Below the pieces are notes generated by a model, which did not search any database, had not been told where the DNA came from, and saw only the letters and a program-made list of their open reading frames with translations. A program made the translations under genes and the position numbers. Below are positions 1-8,430 of a DNA stretch of 64,000 nucleotides, piece by piece. The DNA lies in NCBI GenBank assembly GCA_963778375.1, contig CAVZTX010000038.1, positions 310,001 through 374,000 of the forward strand. The letters are read 5' to 3'. Position 1 is the stretch's first letter, and each line of letters opens with the position of its first letter. The stretch comes from CAVZTX01 sp963778375 (GTDB lineage: Bacteria > Chloroflexota > Ktedonobacteria > Ktedonobacterales > Ktedonobacteraceae).

Positions 1-201
1 ACATTGAGTATATGCATCACACCAAACGCTTCATTCCTCTGGTATTGTAGGGGTGAAGCTCTTCCCCGACATGTTGTTCTGACGGCAGAAAGTGGGGCGA
101 GTCATCCAATGAGTCTGGGAGGCGGGTAACCTTTCGTTCTAACTCGACCGCATTTCTCACAAGTGCCGGGGAAAGAGATATGCAGAAGGCAGGAAGAAAT
201 C

Positions 202-981
202 ATGGCGATTTTCTTGATTGTACCCCTTATCATTCTAATTATTTGGATAGCAGGTTTTCTTTTGGCCACGGATTTTGCTGTTCCTCTGAGGAGTGTGAGG
301 CGGTTTCATCATGTGCTCGTGATTTTTCCTCATGCGGATGATGAAACCATCAGTTGCGGAGGTTCACTTCATAATTTATCGGTAGGAGGAAGTGCCATTA
401 CATTGGTAATTCTGACCAAAGGAGAAAAGGGGATGCCGAGGGCAACACTCAATAGGAGCCTCAAAGATATTCGAACGAGAGAAGCCCAGACAGTGATATC
501 AATTCTGGGTATCTCCAAACTCATCCAGGAAGACTTTGGCGACGGGCAACTGCAAGAGAAAAGGCAGGAGTTGACAACGTTCATTGCTACTATTATCGAA
601 CAGGAAAAGCCTGATCTTCTTATCACCTACGATCTCGCCGGGTTCTACGGGCATGCAGATCATATCATCTGTTCTGAGATCATCACTGAGCTGAAAAAAA
701 CTCGATTTCCAGAGGTTTCTTTATGGTATGTGACGTTCCCTAAAAGGGTACTGGCAAGAGTTAAGCCGCCTGAAGATATGGTTACAGACCCACACTTTCA
801 AGAAAAACGTGCCTCTCCTACACATAAAATATTTATAGGGGCCAGCGTGTTTCCAAAGATCAAGTCATGGTACACCTATAAGAGCCAGCGAGCCTCTTTG
901 ACAAAGGACATGGGGAAGTTTCTTCCCATCTGGTTTTTGCTCTCTATGGTGCTTTTTGAATATTTTGCGGAGGTGAGTTAG
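202..981 (+). CDS. PIG-L/LmbE-family deacetylase, membrane-anchored
   Basis: Predicted zinc-dependent N-deacetylase of the PIG-L/LmbE family, whose members remove acetyl groups from N-acetylglucosamine-type substrates. The signature PHADDE lies near residues 43-48 and a second metal-ligand motif, GHADH, lies near residue 155. The first 22 residues are strongly hydrophobic and probably form a membrane anchor. I chose ATG 202, preceded by AGGAAG, over an in-frame GTG at 163 because the 13 extra residues are polar and would precede the anchor. The C-terminus is also hydrophobic. The next gene starts 5 bases after the stop, so the two are probably co-transcribed. The substrate is unknown; sugar or glycolipid is only a family-level guess. 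Confidence 0.8.
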   Translation: MAIFLIVPLIILIIWIAGFLLATDFAVPLRSVRRFHHVLVIFPHADDETISCGGSLHNLSVGGSAITLVILTKGEKGMPRATLNRSLKDIRTREAQTVISILGISKLIQEDFGDGQLQEKRQELTTFIATIIEQEKPDLLITYDLAGFYGHADHIICSEIITELKKTRFPEVSLWYVTFPKRVLARVKPPEDMVTDPHFQEKRASPTHKIFIGASVFPKIKSWYTYKSQRASLTKDMGKFLPIWFLLSMVLFEYFAEVS

Positions 982-986
982 TTTAC

Positions 987-2159
987 ATGCAAAAAGCTGA
1001 ACGGAAAAATTTGCGAACCATCGCTCTTGGTGTTGGTGCTGCGGGCTTCCTGATGGTACCGATTGCATTGGAAGTTCGGTTGAGGCAAGCGACACAACGC
1101 CTGACAGATGCGTGGCAGCATGTGCCTATCGAACCTCGTCGCTCCACACTGCTGGGTATTAGCTTCCGCCCACCGCAAGTTGCCGCGCTGGGATTAGATG
1201 CGCGAACTACTCTGCAAACATTGCTTACATATCCGTTTCAACTCATTCGATTAGGGGCCTACTGGAATCGCATGGAACCTGAACCAGGAATATCTTATAC
1301 TGATGAGCTTGATTGGCAGATCGATGCTGCCGAACGAGCAGGAAAGCAGATTATTCTGTGTGTTGGCCCCCTGAAAACCTTTAGTTATCCCGAGTTCTTT
1401 GTGCCAGCACACTATCTCAAGCACCCACTGAAAGAACATACGCTCATTAAGCCGTCCGCTTACCCGTCGCTCCTGACGGGCTCGACAGAATTCATCACTC
1501 GTCTTGTGGAGCGGTACAAAGATCGGAAAGGCATTGTTGCCTGGCAAGTTGAACACGAAGCCGTGGATCCGCTTGGGGTAGAACACTCCTGGCGTTTAGA
1601 TGCTGCCTTTGTCGAAAAAGAAGTGGAAGCGCTCAGAAAAGCCGACCCCAGCAGGCCGATTATGATGAATGGCTTTTTGCCGACCTCCCTGCTCGTGCGC
1701 CTCTCCCAATGGTGGCGGACTCGCGATCAGGGCGATTCACTCATGGTAGCACAACGCATGGCAGATATTGTTGGGATCGACTATTACCCACGTCACGCGC
1801 TGACGACCATTGGGACCAAAACGTTGTATTTGGATGGAAGCAAGAGTCCCTGGCAGCAACAGAGACAGAAGCAATTATTCGCGTGGGCCTGTACTCATGG
1901 AAAAAAACTGATGATTGCGGAAGGGCAGGCGGAGCCGTGGGAGACGGTGACGACTCCACCCAATCCAGACAGGCAGGGCATGTATAGTTGTTTGCCGGAA
2001 CAAGTCATCACTAACTATAATACCTGCATGCGCTGGTTCCAACAAGAAGCAACCCTTTATTCGTATCTTTTTTGGGGAGCAGAGTATTGGATGCTGCGAA
2101 AGCGATGCGCTGATTTAAGCTATCTACACGCGTTTGCTCGCATTCTTGAAAATGCGTGA
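987..2159 (+). CDS. TIM-barrel glycoside hydrolase-like protein
   Basis: A 390-residue protein with a short N-terminal hydrophobic segment (residues about 10-28, signal or anchor) and a cellulase/beta-galactosidase-like TIM barrel. Recognisable features are the strand region LIRLGAYWNRMEP, a putative acid/base glutamate in WQVEHEAVD (E189 or E191) and a putative nucleophile glutamate in MIAEGQAEPW (E312). Their spacing fits clan GH-A families such as GH5 or GH42, but I cannot assign a family by eye. It follows the PIG-L gene by 5 bases, so the pair may act on the same extracytoplasmic glycan. A strong hairpin follows the stop. Confidence 0.65.
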   Translation: MQKAERKNLRTIALGVGAAGFLMVPIALEVRLRQATQRLTDAWQHVPIEPRRSTLLGISFRPPQVAALGLDARTTLQTLLTYPFQLIRLGAYWNRMEPEPGISYTDELDWQIDAAERAGKQIILCVGPLKTFSYPEFFVPAHYLKHPLKEHTLIKPSAYPSLLTGSTEFITRLVERYKDRKGIVAWQVEHEAVDPLGVEHSWRLDAAFVEKEVEALRKADPSRPIMMNGFLPTSLLVRLSQWWRTRDQGDSLMVAQRMADIVGIDYYPRHALTTIGTKTLYLDGSKSPWQQQRQKQLFAWACTHGKKLMIAEGQAEPWETVTTPPNPDRQGMYSCLPEQVITNYNTCMRWFQQEATLYSYLFWGAEYWMLRKRCADLSYLHAFARILENA

Positions 2160-2180
2160 CAAGGCGTCAGGTACTATAAA

Positions 2181-2220
2181 GGCAAGTTGGTGCGATTCTG
2201 GCATTTCGCACCAACTTGCC
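2181..2220. terminator. Bidirectional terminator hairpin
   Basis: A perfect 15-bp inverted repeat (2181-2195 with 2206-2220) and a 10-nt loop lie between two convergent genes. T-rich sequence follows on the plus strand, although not as a clean T tract. Position and stem strength support a shared terminator. Confidence 0.75.
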
Positions 2221-2246
2221 AATTGCTCTGTTTCCTTGTCCCTATC

Positions 2247-3278
2247 TTATGATCCGAATAATTGTCCCAGCGTTCCCATTGTCCCACCAAGGTTGCTCTG
2301 ACCTCCGGCTTGCTGTGCGCCCTCGGGAGTGGGTGGATGGTAGGTCATGGACTGAATACCGAGGCGACCGGGGCCGGTGAAGCGGTTGAGGATAATCGAA
2401 GCGCCCGCCATAAGGCCACCGATAGCTCCAAAGAGGCCGCCTCCACGCTGTGAACCGGCCACAGTTGTCACTGTCATGCCTACACCGGGATCTTTCCATA
2501 GCCAAGCCCCAGGCTCAACGTCCAGCGTTTCTCCAGGCTGCAGCATCTTCTCGAAGACGTTGCCATAACCATGCAGTAGTACCAGACCTTCGCCACCCAT
2601 ACAGGTAAACTGGTCGATGAACAGACCGGTACGGCTGAAGAGGATGTTGGCAGCACCTTGCTGGAAGCGGAAGCCATAATCAACATTGCTAGTGGCGAGC
2701 AGGAACTGGTGCTCACGTACTTCGACGGTCTGACCCTGCTGCAGGCGCAATGCTACAATCTGGCCGACCGAGTCTCGTGAGAAGGAGATGTTGCCTGGCC
2801 CCTGTGCCTCACTGATAAAGATTTGTAGGCCTGCAAAGAAGCGCTTCGCGGCTCCTTTGATCGATTTGAAGCCAATCTGGACACCTGGATGTTTCCAGAG
2901 CAGAATATGGTGCTCAAAGTAAATGCCCAGTTGATTTCCAAGCATAACATCCGCCACAGGCACCAATTCTCCGTCGATATTGATCGTCATATCGGCAACT
3001 CTTAGCGGCCCTTTAGGGTTGTGTATTTCGGCTCTCGGTGTACCACTGAAGTCGCTCTTCCCGTACTCTTCATATTGATTCGGCGGTATATAAGCTCCCT
3101 GAGGTTGCGCATTATATGGATTTTGCTGCCCATAGGGGTTTTGCTGTGGGGGTGGTCCACTATATGGATTTTGTGGCTGAGGTGGTGGTGTCTGCCCTGC
3201 GACGGGAAGCGGCCGACCACAACTGCCGCAGAATTTCACTCCATCGGCTACCTGGTTTTGACAATAGGGACAAATCAT
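2247..3278 (-). CDS. AIM24-family protein with N-terminal zinc ribbon
   Basis: The N-terminus is a zinc ribbon with two CxxC pairs (C3/C6 and C17/C20). A Pro/Gln/Tyr-rich linker follows to about residue 75, then an AIM24 (TIGR00266-like) beta-rich domain. That domain is recognised from its glycine-rich pattern, for example the segments LFIDQFTCMGGEG and GYGNVFEKMLQPGETL. The start is supported by AAGGAGG eight bases upstream. Family members are widespread in Gram-positive-type bacteria but their biochemical role is unknown. It is transcribed away from the coiled-coil and coaBC genes and separated from them by a strong hairpin, so it probably has its own promoter in 3279-3410. Confidence 0.8.
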   Translation of the reverse strand: MICPYCQNQVADGVKFCGSCGRPLPVAGQTPPPQPQNPYSGPPPQQNPYGQQNPYNAQPQGAYIPPNQYEEYGKSDFSGTPRAEIHNPKGPLRVADMTINIDGELVPVADVMLGNQLGIYFEHHILLWKHPGVQIGFKSIKGAAKRFFAGLQIFISEAQGPGNISFSRDSVGQIVALRLQQGQTVEVREHQFLLATSNVDYGFRFQQGAANILFSRTGLFIDQFTCMGGEGLVLLHGYGNVFEKMLQPGETLDVEPGAWLWKDPGVGMTVTTVAGSQRGGGLFGAIGGLMAGASIILNRFTGPGRLGIQSMTYHPPTPEGAQQAGGQSNLGGTMGTLGQLFGS

Positions 3279-3415
3279 GTGATGACCTCCTTAGATTGGC
3301 ACCTTTGCATCGATCTTTAATATCCACTGTTAGAGTGATGTACTGGGTTATAGCTTTTTTATCCACGCAATAACTCATGCTTGCCCTGATGATATCACAT
3401 CAAGGCAAATACACA

Positions 3416-3459
3416 AGGGCGTAACAAAAGACATATTAACTCATCTTTCGTTACGCCCT
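3416..3459. terminator. Hairpin terminator between two leftward genes
   Basis: Arms AGGGCGTAAC (3416-3425) and GTTACGCCCT (3450-3459) are perfectly complementary. One mismatch and a further 5 bp continue the stem inward around a 12-nt loop. It lies downstream of the leftward gene ending at 3565 and is followed on the minus strand by a T-rich stretch. This suits a terminator for the coaBC-side transcript. Confidence 0.65.
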
Positions 3460-3564
3460 ATTCCAAAGGATTTTTGGCAATTTTTCACGCAGATAGAACC
3501 AGCACGTAGAGATAGACTATACGCGATACTCTAATAATTACTGAATAGAATAGTGCCAGAGTTC

Positions 3565-3948
3565 TTAAAGAACGAAGCTATCGGCAAGTGGACTGCGACT
3601 GTTGCCATTTTCCCGTTTTTCGCCACCAAGATTGACAGGTTGCTGCCCGGCTGTTGCCTGCCGTCCGGCCTGGGCATATGATGGAGAATTGCCGGGTGTA
3701 TTCTGCAAGTTTTGCAAACTTTGTAATGCGGCCTGCGATTGTCCATTCATAGGCGAAGAAGCACTCTGATCGTTGGCAAGTTGAATAGTCTTGCCTTCGA
3801 TGACCACTGCAATCCCAATACCTCGTCGCAAATCAGCAAGTTGCCGACGCAATTCGCGATTCTCTGACTCCAACGCGTCCATTAATTTTTTCTGCTCAAG
3901 CAGCATCTGGGCGATGCCCTCAAAACCAGCGCTAGCAGCACGATCCAT
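3565..3948 (-). CDS. Small coiled-coil protein of unknown function
   Basis: A 127-residue protein I do not recognise as a named family. Residues about 10-45 are charged and heptad-like (LLEQKKLMDALESENRELRR), suggesting a short coiled coil. A short hydrophobic/polar segment follows, then a Gln/Ser/Asn/Pro-rich, probably disordered C-terminal half. An ATG further upstream (4065) would overlap coaBC, but ATG 3948 has a near-ideal AGGAGG seven bases before it and gives a natural N-terminus, so I chose that. It lies 80 bases downstream of coaBC on the same strand and may be its operon partner. Confidence 0.6.
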   Translation of the reverse strand: MDRAASAGFEGIAQMLLEQKKLMDALESENRELRRQLADLRRGIGIAVVIEGKTIQLANDQSASSPMNGQSQAALQSLQNLQNTPGNSPSYAQAGRQATAGQQPVNLGGEKRENGNSRSPLADSFVL

Positions 3949-4028
3949 GGTGAATTCCTCCTGCGAAATTCGTGTACCCAATAATTCTAAAACAAAGTCT
4001 CCCAACACAGCGCTACGTCCTCCCCAAC

Positions 4029-5294
4029 TTATGTCGTACTCAACAAGGGTACGATGCGATCCCAAATGGCCGCCGCAACGCCTGTCTTAGGCATAACGGG
4101 CAAGTCTTCCATTGCTCCAGTGGCATGAAAGATATATACCTTATTGGTCTCTGCACCAAAACCGCTATCAGGGCGACTCACATCATTTGCCACAAGCAAA
4201 TCGAGGTGCTTCGCAACCAGTTTAGCGCGTGCATACGACATTAGCTCCTCCGTTTCAGCAGCGAAGCCGACACGCACCAGGTGTTTCTTTGCCCTACTGT
4301 TGCTCGTTTGTCCATCCAACATTTCAGCGAGTTCTCCCAGAATATCTGGGTTACGTACCAGTCTGACGGAGAACCCTTCCTCCTCACCTTCTTGAGCTTC
4401 CCCCCCCTCTACTACTTCGCCCTTCTTTAGCTTCTGTGCTGCAGGCGCTGCTGGACGAAAATCCGCGACGGCGGCGCTCATAACGAGCACATCTGCTTCT
4501 GCGATTGCGCTATGGACGGCATCCCGCATTTGCATTGCGGTTTCGACTTTCTGCACAACCACCCTGTAGGGCACTTCTAATGCCACCGGCCCTGAGATCA
4601 ATGTGACATATGCACCGCGATCTCTTGCTTCTGCTGCAAGGGCATAGCCCATCTTCCCTGAAGAGCGATTCCCTACATAGCGTACCGGATCGATGGGTTC
4701 TTGAGTCCCACCTGCTGTCACTACTACGTGACGACCTGCAAGATCACCGTTTTGGCCGAGTACCATACGAATGGCACCTAGCAAAACAGGTGTATCAGGC
4801 AAACGTCCCTGGCCTATCATCCCTGAAGCCAGTCGCCCTACTTCCGGCTCTACGATAAAAGCTCCACGCGTCCGCAGCAAAGCGAGATTCGCCGAAGTTG
4901 CCGGATGTGTGTACATGCCTTCATACATCGCAGGGGCCAAAAGCAAAGGCGCTTTTGTAGCTAATGCTACCGCAGTCAGCATATTGTCTGCTATGCCATG
5001 AGCCAACTTGGCGATTGTATTGGCTGTTGCCGGAACAACCACTAGTAGCTCGGCTTCTACTGCAAGGGCAATATGTGTCTCTGCAGCCCTTCCTGAAGGT
5101 TCCCAGAGGTCGGTGTATACAGGCCGATGACTCATCGTCGAGAACGTTAGCGGGCGAACAAAGTCTTCCGCGTGCCGCGTCAGAATCACATCTACAAGCG
5201 CACCTGCCTGTTGCAGGCGGCTAACTAGCTCGACTGCTTTGTAGGATGCAATTCCTCCACAAATACCGACGAGAATGCGCCTGTTAAGTAACAC
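4029..5294 (-). CDS. coaBC: Bifunctional phosphopantothenoylcysteine decarboxylase / phosphopantothenate-cysteine ligase
   Basis: Makes 4'-phosphopantetheine for coenzyme A in two steps. The N-terminal CoaC flavoprotein domain (residues 1-180) has the ICGGIAxYK start, the catalytic-type histidine in THIALA (H74) and PATANTIAKLAHG. The C-terminal CoaB domain has VTAGGTQEPIDPVRYVGNRS near residue 193 and the AAVADFRP segment. Two CoaC positions differ from the E. coli Dfp pattern: PAMN is PAMY (Y124), and the ACG cysteine is serine in RLASGMIGQG (S157). A Glu/Gly-rich insertion of about 15 residues sits in CoaB after QKLKKGE. The start is GTG with a weak ribosome site. Confidence 0.93.
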   Translation of the reverse strand: MLLNRRILVGICGGIASYKAVELVSRLQQAGALVDVILTRHAEDFVRPLTFSTMSHRPVYTDLWEPSGRAAETHIALAVEAELLVVVPATANTIAKLAHGIADNMLTAVALATKAPLLLAPAMYEGMYTHPATSANLALLRTRGAFIVEPEVGRLASGMIGQGRLPDTPVLLGAIRMVLGQNGDLAGRHVVVTAGGTQEPIDPVRYVGNRSSGKMGYALAAEARDRGAYVTLISGPVALEVPYRVVVQKVETAMQMRDAVHSAIAEADVLVMSAAVADFRPAAPAAQKLKKGEVVEGGEAQEGEEEGFSVRLVRNPDILGELAEMLDGQTSNSRAKKHLVRVGFAAETEELMSYARAKLVAKHLDLLVANDVSRPDSGFGAETNKVYIFHATGAMEDLPVMPKTGVAAAIWDRIVPLLSTT

Positions 5295-5436
5295 CGCTTA
5301 CTTGCTCGCTTCTTGCAAATCCGACTGTAGGACCTGATTGATCGCGGCCATAGCCGAAGTTATTGGCCTGCGAAGGCCATTGCTACAATAGCACAGGATG
5401 ATACGCATAGACAAGAGGACAGCCATAAGTACCATC

Positions 5437-6849
5437 TTACAGCTTATGCAAATTGATATCTCCTGTACCTACATCCAGGGTAAGTTGGGCAGTCGGCTGT
5501 GACGTATTAGGAATGAGTGGGCCGTAATAGGTATCTGAGCCATTGCTTGTCTGGATTGGAAGATTGAAGCCGTCGCTATTGATCTTGCCGGCAGTAGTGC
5601 TGGTGTCAAGCAGCATATTCTTTAGCGTAGGAAATGGAGTAAGATCCAAATTCCCGACTTCACTGTGAATCTTGTACCAGGGATGGGCATTACTGGTGGG
5701 CTGGCCGCATGGGTTCAGATTCGAGCTGTTCGTCGTATCGAAGTTACCTTTGAAGGTGACATTGCCGGTGCCTGTCGATAAACAAGAACCAGCATCCAGT
5801 TGTGCCTGCTGCACACTCAAATTTCCTACTCTTATCTCGATATCGAAAAGGTATGCTGCATTGGCATTGGTACTGGTAGGCAAGGTAATGGTTACATCAA
5901 CGCTATCACCTAAGTTGCCGCAGATGGTGTTAGTCTGGCTACATATGGTCAAGATCAAGGTAGGGGTCGTGGGACTTACCGGGCTGAGGATAAGCGGGAT
6001 GCCTGCAAGCGCTTTATTGGCATCACTCTGATTACCCGCCTGGACCTTCTTCACGGTGGTGACGGTCGTCATACTGGCGGTTGGGTCTATGATAATCGTG
6101 ACATTGCTGGCCACACCGCCCACTTTATTATTGATTTGGATCAGCGAAAAGTTCGAGATCGAGAATGTTTGCGTGTTCTTTTGTGTGAACGTCTTGTTGA
6201 AAACGCCGCCGAAAAGAGTGCCACCCAGTGTTGAATGGAAAAAGATGACGAGAACGATAGCTACGATCAAGGCAATAGTAAGTATGCCACCGGCGCATCC
6301 AGCAAGCATCCATGGCCATGCTCTGCGCTGCTTTACTTGCGGCAAATGTCTTGTCGTCTTCCCAGCTACGCGTCTATCCCTTACAACCGGAGCTTTGTTA
6401 GCCCTATCAGGTGGTCGATAGAGACGATCAGTAGAACGCCTATCAATTCGCGCGCGCGTGTGTTGACTCGGTTGGTCCCAGACTTGATCAGCCCCTGTAT
6501 CATAAGGAGGCATTTCTTCGGATGGGCGAGGCCTTGTGTCTTGCTGTCGCGGGTACTCTGTATCATAAACATCTGTAGGTGTGGAGGGCCTTTGGCCAGT
6601 ACGCCGAGGAGGTTCTGTTTCATAGCTTTCACCAGCATAATCCTCCGGCAGGCGAGTGCTCTGCCTTGAGGGAGTGGAAGGTGTTTCATAATTTTCGAGT
6701 GAGTAATCCTGCTGGCCAGGAAGCTGGGCTTTTGATGAACGAGAACGCTGTTGCTGCTTGAGTCGTTTGCGACGCAGGTGAGCTTCGTAGGATGTTTCCT
6801 TTGGAGGTTCCTTCCAAAATTGTTGTGGTCTATCGTTCTCTCTGCTCAT
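5437..6849 (-). CDS. Membrane-anchored protein with long basic N-terminus and beta-rich outer domain
   Basis: A 470-residue protein of unrecognised family. Residues 1-175 are hydrophilic, rich in Arg, Pro, Tyr, Glu and Gln, and likely disordered and cytoplasmic. One transmembrane helix spans about 178-204. The remaining 260 residues are rich in Thr, Asn, Val and Ile with alternating hydrophobicity, and resemble the beta-solenoid adhesin-like domains seen in DUF4097-type proteins. That likeness is inference only. AAGGA precedes ATG 6849. It begins 10 bases after the lipoprotein gene stop, so the two are almost certainly one operon, with both products at the cell surface. Confidence 0.6.
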   Translation of the reverse strand: MSRENDRPQQFWKEPPKETSYEAHLRRKRLKQQQRSRSSKAQLPGQQDYSLENYETPSTPSRQSTRLPEDYAGESYETEPPRRTGQRPSTPTDVYDTEYPRQQDTRPRPSEEMPPYDTGADQVWDQPSQHTRARIDRRSTDRLYRPPDRANKAPVVRDRRVAGKTTRHLPQVKQRRAWPWMLAGCAGGILTIALIVAIVLVIFFHSTLGGTLFGGVFNKTFTQKNTQTFSISNFSLIQINNKVGGVASNVTIIIDPTASMTTVTTVKKVQAGNQSDANKALAGIPLILSPVSPTTPTLILTICSQTNTICGNLGDSVDVTITLPTSTNANAAYLFDIEIRVGNLSVQQAQLDAGSCLSTGTGNVTFKGNFDTTNSSNLNPCGQPTSNAHPWYKIHSEVGNLDLTPFPTLKNMLLDTSTTAGKINSDGFNLPIQTSNGSDTYYGPLIPNTSQPTAQLTLDVGTGDINLHKL

Positions 6850-6859
6850 TCGTCGGTCC

Positions 6860-7594
6860 TTATTCGATGTACGGAGTTATGAAGCCAGTTGTTGGCGGCG
6901 TGATTGATATACTTTCACCAAACTTTGAAAGCGTAAAGGTGCGTGTAGTAGAGGCTGTATCACCGGCGGCTGCTATGCCGGTAATACGAATCAGGTAGGG
7001 CAGGTTGTCTGATTTGCCGATGCAGGTGGTAACAGAATCCATTGTGCCAGCAGGCGCGTTACCGCCGGTGATGCCTGACAAATAGGTTGGATCAAGTGTG
7101 CCGTTGACATTCCAGCACGGGGTACCGTTGACAGTCACATTGGTATCGCTTGATGTGGTGGGATTCTCGATGTGGCCTAGAATAGCAGCGACTCCCATTT
7201 GTGGGTCTGAAAGTGTGCGCGGATCAATCAGTCCTGTCGTTGAATGCCACTGCTGGGTAATGGGGTCGGTAATATACTGTTGCTTGCCAATGGCAATGAT
7301 CTGTACCTGGGCATTACTACCTAATACCAGAGCGATGGCGTTAGCTTTTAACTTATCAGGGACAGCGATATCGCCCTCTGCTTGAAGTATCGTGAGTGTT
7401 GCACTTGTACCTGGATGCTCGGTCGTCAGCTTGAAATGGTAGGCGGTGACGGCCCTGATCGCGGTCTGAGCTTTAGAAATAAGCTGATGGGCATCGGGTA
7501 CTGATGTAGTGTTGCTTCCTCCGCACGCTGCTAGCAGCAGTAGAAGGAGTGCTAACAACGCGAGGTAAAGACCCGATTTATTGCGCTCATACAT
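6860..7594 (-). CDS. LppX/LprAFG-type lipoprotein
   Basis: A 244-residue secreted lipoprotein: a short basic start, a leucine-rich signal, and a lipobox ending LLAACGG with the lipidated cysteine near residue 24. The mature part has the LISKAQTAIRAVTAYHFKLTTE start and a half-barrel pattern typical of the LppX/LprG fold, which binds lipids or glycolipids in Actinobacteria. I chose ATG 7594 because AAGGAG lies five bases before it; an upstream in-frame start would add about 20 polar residues before the signal. It is the first gene of the operon with 5437-6849. The ligand is unknown. Confidence 0.75.
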   Translation of the reverse strand: MYERNKSGLYLALLALLLLLLAACGGSNTTSVPDAHQLISKAQTAIRAVTAYHFKLTTEHPGTSATLTILQAEGDIAVPDKLKANAIALVLGSNAQVQIIAIGKQQYITDPITQQWHSTTGLIDPRTLSDPQMGVAAILGHIENPTTSSDTNVTVNGTPCWNVNGTLDPTYLSGITGGNAPAGTMDSVTTCIGKSDNLPYLIRITGIAAAGDTASTTRTFTLSKFGESISITPPTTGFITPYIE

Positions 7595-7797
7595 GGCTAT
7601 CTCCTTACTGTGCAGCCACCTGTATTTTTGACTTGCGTGCTTAGAATAGCTCACAGGCTTATTCTACCATAAACAACAAATGCCTTAGCGTGCGTCTCGG
7701 GAACGGGCGCATTAGTTTGTTATAGGGAAACAAATAGGCCATAGGGATCGAAATGGACTGATTGTCCTCGCTCTTACTCCCCGACATACAAAATCCA

Positions 7798-8008
7798 TAC
7801 ACGCAGGTTGAAGCACTCAACTTGCAGAATGGACATCCGCTGTGGTCTAAGCAACTCAGTTATAGTAGCGTTCCTGCCTGCTGTTCACGATGAAAGGCGT
7901 CGTCTATGCTAATGACAAAGAAGGAATTCTGCTTTAAACGGCAGCAACGGACATACGCTCTGGCAGGCAAATATAGGGGATGTGGTGGCGATTATCGCAG
8001 GTTCGTAA
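7798..8008 (+). pseudogene. Remnant of a PQQ-type beta-propeller gene
   Basis: Three short segments in different frames read as consecutive beta-propeller repeat pieces. From 7807 comes VEALNLQNGHPLWSKQL. From 7899 comes VVYANDKEGIL. From 7931 comes ALNGSNGHTLWQANIGDVV, ending in TAA at 8006-8008. The A-L-N-x-x-N/D-G-x-x-L-W pattern is diagnostic of PQQ/quinoprotein-like repeats. Two frame changes and no start codon make this a decayed fragment, not a gene. It lies in an otherwise gene-free 830-base gap. Confidence 0.6.
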
Positions 8009-8052
8009 TGGCCGTTTGCCTACATACAATTCATAACAACCTTACGAACCTG
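7998..8052. repeat. Long-loop inverted repeat
   Basis: CAGGTTCGTAA (7998-8008) and TTACGAACCTG (8042-8052) are perfect inverse copies separated by 33 nt. The left arm contains the stop codon of the propeller remnant. It may be a leftover terminator or a small mobile-repeat end; nothing else marks it. Confidence 0.5.
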
Positions 8053-8121
8053 TTTGAATACTGAAATCGTGCAGACGAGGGCGAGTACTGGCATCGTCTG
8101 CTCCATTATTACGTAGAATGG

Positions 8122-8211
8122 TTAAGCACGCCTTAGTTCGTTTATGGCTTGCTCTGCTTGAACACGATCCGTAAAGCCACCAACCATCGTCGAGCGTTCA
8201 ATCGTCGCGAT
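8122..8211 (-). pseudogene. Truncated start of a general-stress-protein domain gene
   Basis: Reading leftward from 8211 gives ATIERSTMVGGFTDRVQAEQ, then AINELRRA and a TAA stop at 8122. This matches the opening of the short general-stress (YflT/GSP17M-like) domain, typically VVGVFxDRxQAExAIxELRxAGF. An excellent AAGGAGG lies about 8 bases before codon 1, but codon 1 is ATC where ATG would be expected, and the domain stops after 29 codons. Both lesions indicate a dead fragment. A new short peptide starting at the internal ATG is possible but unlikely. Confidence 0.55.
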
Positions 8212-8430
8212 AGAAGTACCTCCTCCTTACGTTAATATACAGTGAAGTCCTCTTTATCAGAAGATATTGTTTTCTCATGCAGACTTTTTGTTTACACGCA
8301 CGAGCTTTATAAAAGGTTACAGGCCCAAAGGTCTTGCCAGATTGATTGCTATAGTTGCATTTACGATCTCAAAACAGTACAATGTCACCAGTTTATTAAA
8401 GCAAACGTACAGGCATAAAAGGAGCACCTG

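Noticed and set aside
3949..4065. Longer start for the small coiled-coil gene
   Set aside because: It would overlap coaBC and lacks a ribosome site, while ATG 3948 has an ideal one.
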